NCBI GenBank assembly: GCA_903837605.1
Contig: CAILVF010000009.1
Coordinates: 1-32,673 of the forward strand
DNA: 32,673 nucleotides
From: an uncultured Bacteroidales bacterium
Lineage (GTDB): Bacteria; Bacteroidota; Bacteroidia; Bacteroidales; FEN-979
Direction: 5' to 3'
Of the stretch, positions 25,922 to 32,673 are shown one piece after another. The notes beneath the pieces are model-generated. The model had not been told where the DNA came from, did no database searches, and saw only the letters and a program-made list of their open reading frames with translations. The translations under genes were made by a program, and so were the position numbers. How positions within the stretch are numbered: position 1 is the stretch's first letter; the number at the start of each line of letters is the position of its first letter.

Positions 25922-26783
25922 TGGGAAAAAACCGGTCCAAATCCTCATGCCGATAACTGAATTTGACATATCAATAGGAAAGGGCCAGGCATTTTATGCT
26001 TGTGAATGGTCCCCGGCAGGAGTACCCAAAGCCATGATCCTGCTTATCCACGGCCTGAGTGACCATGCCGGCAGGTATCATCATGTGGGATCGTACTTTG
26101 CAGCTTCCGGTTATGTGATGATTATTGCTGACCTTCGTGGAAATGGCAAGTCTTTTGGAAAAAGAGGCCATTTCATCTTATATAAGAGGATCATGGATGA
26201 TATCAGCATGTTTATAAAAGAAGCAAGGATACGACATCCTGCATTAACTCTTGTTATATACGGCCATAGCATGGGTGGAAACCTTGTGTTGAACTACCTC
26301 ATCAGGCATAAACCGGATGTGACCGGAGCTATTGTCACTAGTCCTTGGTTGAGATTGACATTTAAACCACCACTGTACAAGGTCATTATGGCAAAGCTTG
26401 TAAACAAGGTATTCCCTTCTATAAACCAGGCTGATGGAGTAATTCCATCTTATTTGAGCCATGATGGTGAGGTTACTATGAAATACATTGCTGACCCTTT
26501 GGTTCATAGTCGCATTTCGGTGAGGACTTTCCTTGAGATTTCAAATGCAGGCGAATATGCATTATCCAATGCCGAAAAAATTGGTTGTCCGCTCCTTTTG
26601 ATGCACGGGACAGAGGATTCCCTGACTTCTTTTTCAGCCAGCCGGGAATTTTCAAACAAAATGATTGTGAGTCATACCTTCAAGGCCTGGGACGGGCTTT
26701 TCCACGAACTTCACAATGAAACCGGGAAAGAAGCCGTTCTTGGTTTTATCAGGGAGTGGACGGATTCATTGACAAGTCTATAG
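25914..26783 (+). CDS. Alpha/beta hydrolase, monoacylglycerol lipase/lysophospholipase-like
   Basis: This is a serine hydrolase of the Hydrolase_4 (S33-like) group, 289 residues without a signal peptide. The oxyanion-hole motif is LLIHGLSDHAGRY. The nucleophile Ser119 is in GHSMGG, the acid is Asp235 in HGTEDSLTS, and the base is His264 in GLFHELHNE. This complete triad and the HELHNE ending are typical of monoglyceride lipases, so a lipid ester is the likely substrate, but related enzymes hydrolyse other esters. The ATG at 25914 lies within the last codons of the hybrid kinase gene; an internal Met at residue 12 (25947) is an alternative start. The overlap suggests co-transcription with the kinase. 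Confidence 0.88.
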   Translation: MHDGKKPVQILMPITEFDISIGKGQAFYACEWSPAGVPKAMILLIHGLSDHAGRYHHVGSYFAASGYVMIIADLRGNGKSFGKRGHFILYKRIMDDISMFIKEARIRHPALTLVIYGHSMGGNLVLNYLIRHKPDVTGAIVTSPWLRLTFKPPLYKVIMAKLVNKVFPSINQADGVIPSYLSHDGEVTMKYIADPLVHSRISVRTFLEISNAGEYALSNAEKIGCPLLLMHGTEDSLTSFSASREFSNKMIVSHTFKAWDGLFHELHNETGKEAVLGFIREWTDSLTSL

Positions 26784-26825
26784 TCTTGACCATCCAAAGC
26801 CAAATGTGGCAGAAAATTTGCATTT

Positions 26826-27665
26826 CTATGGTTTTTTTGCTACAAGGTAAATATATTCCCAGGGATAAACCAGAAAGCCAATTGTTGAAAATATCCAGCT
26901 TATTTTACGGTTTAGAACAAGATTTACAGGGTGCGAAAATGCCCATTTTCGAAAATATGGTCTTACGAAGGAAGTAATGTTTTTAGCATCGAGAATCTCA
27001 AATCCTGCTTCCATTATTTTTAAGATATATTCATCAAAGCCATAAATGTTGGCCGATGGAATATACAATCCATCCTGTAAAGGAGGTAAAATAATTTTCT
27101 CCAATACACTGCGGGGCTGGTTATATACCATATCGGCCAGCGATAAAATGCCGCCTGGCTTCAAAGTCCGGAAAGCTTCCCTGAAGAAATCTACCCTTGA
27201 ATCAAAATGAAAGGCTGCTTCCGTACTTATCATTTTGTTAATAGAATTATCGGCAAATTGAAGATCTGTTGCTGACATGTTTTTTATTGCAATCCTGTGT
27301 TGCAGATTCATCTGTGCAACTTTTTCCATCGATTTGTCAATCTGGAATTGCGAAATATTTATACCGATAACATTGGGGCAATTAAAATCTTTGACACAGA
27401 TGATGGCAACATCTCCGAACCCACAGCCAATATCTGTGACGATTTCATCATTTTTTGACAAGCCGGCGTTTTTACATACCAGCTGAAAAAGTGCACGATT
27501 GGAAAGGGATAGATGCCCCTTGGCAAAGGAGTTAAGACCATTCCAATATCCCAGGTTGACAAGGGAGACATTTTCATGTAAATCGTAATCAAGAGGAGCA
27601 TGGCCCATAAAATCGTACAGGGCGCCTGCGTCCTGGAAAGTTGCACTTACGTTACTATTTGTCAT
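26826..27665 (-). CDS. Class I SAM-dependent methyltransferase
   Basis: This methyltransferase of 279 residues has motif I TDIGCGFGDVAI (Asp78 to Gly84), an acidic loop region (INISQFQIDKS), and the post-motif LKPGGILSLADM of the Methyltransf_11 type. The N-terminal NLGYWNG resembles small-molecule O-, N- or C-methyltransferases related to erythromycin O-methyltransferase and cyclopropane fatty acid synthase relatives. The acceptor is unknown. The C-terminus carries a hydrophobic stretch (WIFSTIGFLVYPWEYIYLV) that may contact membrane. The gene converges on the hydrolase with a 42-base gap and no strong terminator. Confidence 0.85.
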   Translation of the reverse strand: MTNSNVSATFQDAGALYDFMGHAPLDYDLHENVSLVNLGYWNGLNSFAKGHLSLSNRALFQLVCKNAGLSKNDEIVTDIGCGFGDVAIICVKDFNCPNVIGINISQFQIDKSMEKVAQMNLQHRIAIKNMSATDLQFADNSINKMISTEAAFHFDSRVDFFREAFRTLKPGGILSLADMVYNQPRSVLEKIILPPLQDGLYIPSANIYGFDEYILKIMEAGFEILDAKNITSFVRPYFRKWAFSHPVNLVLNRKISWIFSTIGFLVYPWEYIYLVAKKP

Positions 27666-28186
27666 CAGCTTCCTGAATTACATTCATCAAGGACAATGTT
27701 TATTAGATAACGTTTCGATAATTCATAATTACCGATAAATATGATCTACAATGACATACAGAATTTGCAACATATAAAAATATATACGAATGTCAGGTTC
27801 TGTGTTACACAATTATGAGAAAATGTTATATAATTAACATATCTGACATCGTTGAATATAACAAGTATAAAACCTGAATATAAAATGGCAAATTGGTCAT
27901 GCATGACTAATTGGTGGTCCTGTTCTGGAAAAAACGCGCAATTTGACCAGTCTTCGCCGGAAAAATCTGAACATTTCACCTTGCTGATTGTAAAGAAGAT
28001 ATTGTGGTCAACAAAAACCGGCAAAAGGTGATTGGGAACCAGGTTCTCTCTAATTTTCTTCATAATCTGACAGAAATCAAGCATCGATGTGTGAATTATA
28101 TAACTAATATCCAGAATATTGTAACAATTTCCTTACTACAAAGTTGTAATTTCACTTATTAATGCAATACTCTTTTTACTCCCAAT
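27666..28186. other. AT-rich spacer with dyads between divergent genes; doubtful ORFs
   Basis: About 520 bases separate the methyltransferase and the repeat-bearing kinase. A 22-base near-perfect palindrome lies at 27891-27912 (core GTCATGCATGAC, one wobble pair outside it). Nested inverted repeats occur at 27790-27849 (ATGTCAG/CTGACAT outside, ATGTTA/TAACAT inside). Two short dyads lie at 28118-28128 and 28137-28148, just before the kinase gene. A - strand frame of 112 codons (27746-28084) and a + strand frame of about 48 codons (from 27884) both read plausibly. Neither resembles a known family and they overlap, so I do not call a gene. Confidence 0.5.
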
Positions 28187-30136
28187 ATGAAGCAGAAAAC
28201 CGTGTTAAGTCATGATTCGGTTAAAAAGATAAAAACAGACGAGTTAATCATCGCCAACAAAGAGCTTGCTTTTCAGAATGAAGAGAAGGAAAAACGCGCA
28301 GCTGAATTGATCATCGCCAACAAAGAGCTTGCTTTTCAGAATGAAGAGAAGGAAAAACGAGCAGCTGAATTGATCATCGCCAACAAAGAGCTTGCTTTTC
28401 AGAATGAAGAGAAGGAAAAACGAGCAGCTGAATTGATCATTGCTAATAAAGAACTTCTCTTTCAAAACGAGGAGAAAGAAAAGCGGGCGGCAGAGTTGAT
28501 CATTGCCAACAAAGAGCTTGCTTTTCAGAATGAAGAGAAGGAAAAACGAGCAGCTGAATTGATCATTGCTAATAAAGAACTTCTCTTTCAAAACGAGGAG
28601 AAAGAAAAGCGGGCAGCAGAGTTGATCATTGCCAACGAGGCTCAGCGGGAGACGAACGAGTACCTGGAAAATTTGCTCAACCACGCGAATGCCCCAATTA
28701 TTGTCTGGAATCCGCAATATGAAATCACACGGTTCAACAAAGCATTCGAATCTATTACAGGAAGAACTGAAAAGGATGTACTTGGTAAATCTCTAAAAAT
28801 ACTGTTCCCACCTGACTCCAGAGAAGATTCCATGGAACATATAAAAGAAACTCTTACCGGTGAGCGGTTGGAGGTTGTCGAAATTAATATCCTTCATATA
28901 AATGGTTCTGTGAGGACCCTTCAGTGGAATTCAGCAAATATCATTTCCCTGGACGGGAAAACTGTAATTGCCACAATCGCGCAAGGCCATGATATCACAA
29001 AGCGCAAGCAGGCAGAAGAAGCCTTGATGGAGAGTTTGTCAAAATTCAAAACACTCGTGGAGAATATTCCACAGAAAGTGTTTGTGAAAGACTTAAATTA
29101 CAAATGGATATTTGTCAACAAGAACTTTGCGCTGGACTTCCATGTCCCCCCTTTGGATATAATAGGCAAATTTGACAGTGATCTCTTTACAAAGGAACTC
29201 GCTGAAAAGTATCACACTGATGACGTAAGAATTTTTGAAACAGGACAGACCGAAGAGGTAGAGGAAAAATATTTGCAGGAAGGCAGAGAAGTTTGGGTTA
29301 ATACTATTAAGACACCATTAAAAAATGACGATGGGAATGTCATTGGATTATTAGGTATTTTCTGGGAAATCACCGAGCGCAAGAATGCGGAAGCAAAAAT
29401 CAAACAATGGAATGAATCTTTAGAGCAGAGAGTAATTGAACGAACTGAACAACTTGAAACTGCAAATAAAGAACTCGAAGCCTTCAGCTATTCTATTTCT
29501 CACGATCTGAGGGCACCCCTGAGGCATATTGGTGGTTTTGTTGATTTGCTGATTAAAAATAATTCTGCTCAACTCGATGAGACAGGCCTAAGTTATTTGA
29601 ATACCATCTCATCATCATCCTATAAACTGGGGAATCTTATTGATGCATTATTGACCTTTTCAAGATTAAGCCGAGGCGAAATGAAGCGAATAAAAATTAG
29701 TTCAAAAAGCCTTGTAACCCGGGTACTCAAAACATTCAGGGATGAAATGGCTGGTAGAAATATTGAAATTAATATGTCTGAGCTTCCTGATACTATTGGA
29801 GACGAAGATTTAATCAATCAGGTTTGGGTTAACCTTATCTCCAACGCTTTGAAATATTCCCAAAAGAAAGAAAAAGCAGTGATTGATATTGGAAGTAAAG
29901 TTGAGAATGATAAGACCATATTTTTTATCAAGGATAATGGCGCAGGTTTTGACATGAAGTATGCGAGTAAATTATTCGGCGTTTTCCAGCGGTTGCATAA
30001 AGCCAGAGATTTTGAAGGGATTGGAATCGGACTTGCAAATGTGAATAGAATTGTATTACGTCATGGTGGAAAATGTTGGGCAGAAGGTGAAGAAGGTAAA
30101 GGCGCTGTGTTTTTCTTTAGCTTACCAGATAATTAA
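28187..30136 (+). CDS. Soluble PAS histidine kinase with N-terminal coiled-coil tandem repeats
   Basis: This is a cytosolic sensor kinase of 649 residues with no membrane helix. Residues 19-144 are six 21-residue repeats (core ELIIANKELAFQNEEKEKR) plus a partial seventh. Each is three heptads, which predicts a long parallel coiled coil. Next come PAS1 (about 157-270, APIIVWNPQYEITRFNKAFE), PAS2 (about 285-400, KVFVKDLNYKWIFVNKNFA) and a linker coiled coil (EQRVIERTEQLETANKEL). HisKA has His439 in ISHDLRAPLRH and the ATPase has VNLISNALKYS, DNGAGFD and GIGIGLANV. SHDLRAPL-type kinases are commonly paired with single-domain Rcp1-like regulators, and such a gene follows 23 bases downstream. It has no receiver of its own. 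Confidence 0.93.
   Translation: MKQKTVLSHDSVKKIKTDELIIANKELAFQNEEKEKRAAELIIANKELAFQNEEKEKRAAELIIANKELAFQNEEKEKRAAELIIANKELLFQNEEKEKRAAELIIANKELAFQNEEKEKRAAELIIANKELLFQNEEKEKRAAELIIANEAQRETNEYLENLLNHANAPIIVWNPQYEITRFNKAFESITGRTEKDVLGKSLKILFPPDSREDSMEHIKETLTGERLEVVEINILHINGSVRTLQWNSANIISLDGKTVIATIAQGHDITKRKQAEEALMESLSKFKTLVENIPQKVFVKDLNYKWIFVNKNFALDFHVPPLDIIGKFDSDLFTKELAEKYHTDDVRIFETGQTEEVEEKYLQEGREVWVNTIKTPLKNDDGNVIGLLGIFWEITERKNAEAKIKQWNESLEQRVIERTEQLETANKELEAFSYSISHDLRAPLRHIGGFVDLLIKNNSAQLDETGLSYLNTISSSSYKLGNLIDALLTFSRLSRGEMKRIKISSKSLVTRVLKTFRDEMAGRNIEINMSELPDTIGDEDLINQVWVNLISNALKYSQKKEKAVIDIGSKVENDKTIFFIKDNGAGFDMKYASKLFGVFQRLHKARDFEGIGIGLANVNRIVLRHGGKCWAEGEEGKGAVFFFSLPDN
28241..28642 (+). 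repeat. In-frame 63-base tandem repeat (six units plus partial)
   Basis: Units start at 28241, 28304, 28367, 28430, 28493 and 28556, with a partial seventh from 28619. Two sequence types alternate in the order A, A, A, B, A, B, partial A. Units 2 and 3 are identical over 63 bases. Type B (units 4 and 6) differs from type A (unit 3) by synonymous change in 12 of 21 codons and by one residue change (Ala to Leu). The two B units differ from each other at a single base. The last part therefore looks like a duplication of a 126-base B-A pair. Confidence 0.97.
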
Positions 30137-30159
30137 TAATTATTAATAAAAAATAAATT

Positions 30160-30600
30160 ATGAATCCAGATATAAAAAGAATCCTTATTGTCGACGACAG
30201 CCCTGAAGATGTTGTACTGACGAGTTCTGCTCTTGCAGAAAACAATCTTGCTAACGAGATTATTATTGCAGAAGATGGTTTGGAGGCGCTAGATTACTTA
30301 CATAAGCGTGGTAAATTTGCTAATGTGAATGGGCTTCCCGCTGTTATTCTGTTAGATATAAAAATGCCTAAAATGGATGGAATAGAAGTACTTAAATACA
30401 TCCGAGCCGATCCTAAATTTATGTTAATACCTGTGATCATGCTAACATCATCCAATGAAGAAAGAGATCTGGTTGAAAGTTACAAACTGGGTGCTAATTC
30501 CTATGTGGTTAAACCTGTTGATATTGCTCAGTTTATAAATGCAATTAAAGTTTTGGGACAATTTTGGGCTGTCATTAATAAACCACCACCTGTACGTTAA
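30160..30600 (+). CDS. Single-domain response regulator (Rcp1-like receiver)
   Basis: This is a stand-alone receiver of 146 residues with no output domain. The acidic pair is in ILIVDDSPEDVVL, the phospho-accepting Asp66 is in ILLDIKMPKMDG, the conserved Thr/Ser is in VIMLTSS, and the Lys is in YVVKPVD. The SPEDVVL start and the loop LHKRGKFANVNGLPAVI fit the Rcp1-like group that serves SHDLRAPL-type kinases. It lies 23 bases after such a kinase and 42 before a receiver-kinase-receiver hybrid, so it probably shuttles phosphate between them or acts by protein contact. Confidence 0.93.
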   Translation: MNPDIKRILIVDDSPEDVVLTSSALAENNLANEIIIAEDGLEALDYLHKRGKFANVNGLPAVILLDIKMPKMDGIEVLKYIRADPKFMLIPVIMLTSSNEERDLVESYKLGANSYVVKPVDIAQFINAIKVLGQFWAVINKPPPVR

Positions 30601-30642
30601 TTATCAGGTTTTGTTTATCGTGTAATACTCAAGTCTTCACGT

Positions 30643-32571
30643 ATGAATAAAAAAATAAAAATACTGCACCTTGAAGATTCTTTAGAAGATTCGAAGTTAA
30701 TTCATTCAATGATTGACTGTGAGAAAAACATGTATGAATATTTTTTACTCGACAACAAAAAGGACTACTTAAACATTCTGGAAAAAGAAAATATTGACTT
30801 AATATTAGCTGATTACAACCTTCCCGATTATAATGGCAATGAAGCTTTAAAGGTTGTAAAAGAAAAATACTCCAATATCCCATTTATTTTCGTTTCTGGA
30901 ATTATGGGAGAAGATGCCGCCATTAATGCGATGTTAAACGGGGCCAAGGATTATGTACTCAAACATAAACTTGATCGGTTGGTTCCAGCAATTAAAAGAG
31001 CCTTAAAAGAAAATGAGACTGAGGTTAACCAAAAACGGGCTGAAGACGAGCTTAGGGAGAGCCAGGCAATGCTTCGAAAGGCCAGGCAATTAGCACATTT
31101 AGGGGTATGGGATTGGCGGGCAGACAATGATGTCGTAAACTGGACAGAAGAGCTTTATCAAATTGCAGGGCTTGACCCTGAACTTCCAGCGCCCACTTAT
31201 GCACAACATGCAGATTTGTATACTTCACAAAGCTGGCTTCTCCTGAAAACTGCTGTAGAAGAGGCAATGAAAACCTGTAAACCTTATGAGCTTGAACTTG
31301 AACTCATCCGTCCTGACGGTACGATACGAAATGTAATTGCCTTTGGCGGAGCTAAAGTTGATGACAAGGGACAGATAACCGGGCTTTATGGTACAGTACA
31401 GGATATTACTGAGCGAAAGCAGGCAGAGGAAGGTCTAAGAAAAGCCCTGGTAAAAGCTGAATCCGTCGACCGCTTGAAAACAGCATTCATCCATAATATT
31501 TCACATGAAGTGCGTACTCCATTGAACGGGATTTTAGGATTTAGCAGCTTATTGGCGATGCCAGGTTTAACTGATGAAGAAAAGGAAGGATTTTTCTCAA
31601 TGATACAACTGAGTAGCAATCGGTTACTCAAAACCATCACCGATTATATGGATATCTCCATGATTGTTTCAGGAACCATTGAGATGAATAAGAAATCATT
31701 TGACCTACATGAAATTCTAAATAACCTTCAGAAGCAATTCCAGCCTATATGTGATGTTAAGTTTCTCGAACTAAAAATTGATATTCCCAATCAAACCGAA
31801 AGTTTTATACTTCATTCTGATAGCGAACTTTTTAGTAAAGTAATATCACATCTGCTGGACAACGCTATTAAATTTACCGATAAAGGGGAAATAGTCTTTG
31901 GTTATACAATAGAATCAGGATTATTGAAACTTTTTGTTAAAGATACCGGGATCGGTATCAATAAGGAAACTAATGACCGGATCTTTGAAAGTTTCATAAC
32001 GGAAGAGTATTCGGCCACGCGTATTTTTGAAGGCAGCCGTTTGGGCCTTTCTATCGCACATGGAATGGTAGGATTACTTGGCGGTGAAATCGGATTTAAG
32101 TCAGAAAAGGATATAGGATCAACTTTTTTCTTTAGTATTCCAATTGAAGCAAAGGAAAAAGGAGCTGACAAGCCGGCAAAAAAAGAAATTAAAGCACTGA
32201 TTTTTGAGAGACCAGTCATTTTAATAGCTGAAGATGACAAAGCATGCTTAACTTTTCTTGAAATAGTTCTGAGAAAAGCAAATATTGGTATGATTTCAGC
32301 GTGCAATGGGAAACAGGCAGTTGAATTATGCCATAATCATCCTGAAATATCCCTTGTGCTTATGGATATAGTAATGCCTGTTATGGATGGAATTGCCGCA
32401 ATCCGGGAAATTAAATCATTCCGGGAAAATCTGCCAATCATTGCTATCACCGCCTATGCTATTTATGGAGATGAGAAAAGAGCAATTGAGGCAGGCTGTA
32501 TTGATTATCTTTCCAAACCTGTAGACAAAGATGTACTGTTAAAAAAATTAAAGCACTTCGGGGTGCTTTGA
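30643..32571 (+). CDS. Hybrid histidine kinase with receivers at both ends (REC-PAS-HisKA-HATPase-REC)
   Basis: This soluble kinase of 642 residues starts with a receiver (about 4-125; HLEDSLEDSKL, Asp57 in ILADYNLPDYNG). A PAS domain follows (about 145-262, HLGVWDWRADNDVVNW), then HisKA with His288 in ISHEVRTPLNGI. The ATPase region (about 385-500) has LLDNAIKFTD and DTGIGI. A final receiver has Asp575 in VLMDIVMPVMDG and the Lys in YLSKPVD. The usual G2 box GAGLGLS appears as GSRLGLS, a mild variant. The N-terminal receiver may let it take input from another kinase, such as the one at 28187-30136. The kinase and last receiver resemble the hybrid kinase at 23390-25921. Confidence 0.92.
   Translation: MNKKIKILHLEDSLEDSKLIHSMIDCEKNMYEYFLLDNKKDYLNILEKENIDLILADYNLPDYNGNEALKVVKEKYSNIPFIFVSGIMGEDAAINAMLNGAKDYVLKHKLDRLVPAIKRALKENETEVNQKRAEDELRESQAMLRKARQLAHLGVWDWRADNDVVNWTEELYQIAGLDPELPAPTYAQHADLYTSQSWLLLKTAVEEAMKTCKPYELELELIRPDGTIRNVIAFGGAKVDDKGQITGLYGTVQDITERKQAEEGLRKALVKAESVDRLKTAFIHNISHEVRTPLNGILGFSSLLAMPGLTDEEKEGFFSMIQLSSNRLLKTITDYMDISMIVSGTIEMNKKSFDLHEILNNLQKQFQPICDVKFLELKIDIPNQTESFILHSDSELFSKVISHLLDNAIKFTDKGEIVFGYTIESGLLKLFVKDTGIGINKETNDRIFESFITEEYSATRIFEGSRLGLSIAHGMVGLLGGEIGFKSEKDIGSTFFFSIPIEAKEKGADKPAKKEIKALIFERPVILIAEDDKACLTFLEIVLRKANIGMISACNGKQAVELCHNHPEISLVLMDIVMPVMDGIAAIREIKSFRENLPIIAITAYAIYGDEKRAIEAGCIDYLSKPVDKDVLLKKLKHFGVL
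32550..32569 (+). terminator. Possible hairpin terminator overlapping the end of the hybrid kinase gene
   Basis: Perfect 7-base arms AAAGCAC and GTGCTTT flank the loop TTCGGG. The last base of the right arm is also the first base of the TGA stop. A run of seven As precedes the stem, but the 3' flank (gaaatcctata) lacks a T tract, so Rho-independent termination is uncertain. Confidence 0.35.
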
Positions 32572-32673
32572 AATCCTATATGTGCTGGATAATTCCAAAC
32601 CAAGGGGCAATAAATTTCCTTGAATTAACATTTTCCCTAATATCCACTAAATTGTTAAAAAAAGGGAGAGAAT
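32572..32673. other. Terminal non-coding stretch
   Basis: The last 102 bases are AT-rich and contain no frame that I can support. The next gene probably lies beyond the window. Confidence 0.6.

Noticed and set aside
26784..26825. Intrinsic terminator between the converging hydrolase and methyltransferase genes
   Set aside because: Only a 4-base stem (GCCA/TGGC, 26799-26810) is seen, without a following T tract.
28244..28717. 157-codon minus frame with repetitive hydrophobic sequence
   Set aside because: It is the reverse reading of the coiled-coil repeat; the plus frame has the kinase domains.

Overview
The window reads as a chromosomal segment from a Bacteroidota bacterium, most likely an anaerobic Bacteroidales-type organism. 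Supporting signs are a C-terminal type IX secretion (T9SS) sorting domain, HmuY-like proteins beside a TonB-dependent receptor with an N-terminal carboxypeptidase-regulatory-like domain, lipoprotein signals on secreted enzymes, Bacteroidota-type TAnnTTTG promoter boxes, few obvious Shine-Dalgarno sites, and oxygen-sensitive glycyl radical chemistry. No rRNA, tRNA, CRISPR array, insertion sequence or phage gene was seen. Identifications rest on motifs read by eye and on family knowledge; no database search was run.

Region 1 (1-17244, all + strand) is a tight run of ten genes: GH2 beta-mannosidase (5' end outside the window), GH92 alpha-mannosidase lipoprotein, EamA-type transporter, M64 zinc peptidase, glycyl radical activase, glycyl radical enzyme (closest in pattern to trans-4-hydroxyproline dehydratase, HypD), GH31 alpha-glucosidase, MFS-type transporter, a transglutaminase-like lipoprotein and a metallo-beta-lactamase-fold hydrolase. 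Gaps are mostly 3-37 bases or a 4-base overlap. The only larger gap (93 bases) holds eight copies of an 8-base tandem repeat just before the glycyl radical enzyme. Together the genes suggest breakdown of mannose- and glucose-containing glycoprotein, with import and anaerobic use of a released small molecule. No SusC/SusD pair lies in the window.

Region 2 (17222-22261, - strand) is a heme-acquisition operon: a small membrane-anchored protein, a secreted HmuY-like protein with a T9SS tail, a TonB-dependent receptor with a FRAP/NPDL-type heme motif, and an HmuY-like lipoprotein. The last three are separated by 1 base or overlap by 4. The operon converges on region 1 with a 23-base overlap of coding ends.

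Region 3 (22262-27665) holds a divergent promoter region, an FkbM-family methyltransferase, a membrane hybrid histidine kinase, an alpha/beta hydrolase that overlaps the kinase end, and a convergent SAM-dependent methyltransferase.

Region 4 (27666-32673) begins with about 520 bases of AT-rich spacer rich in dyads. It then has a three-gene phosphorelay set: a soluble PAS histidine kinase with a 21-residue coiled-coil tandem repeat, a single-domain response regulator, and a receiver-PAS-kinase-receiver hybrid.
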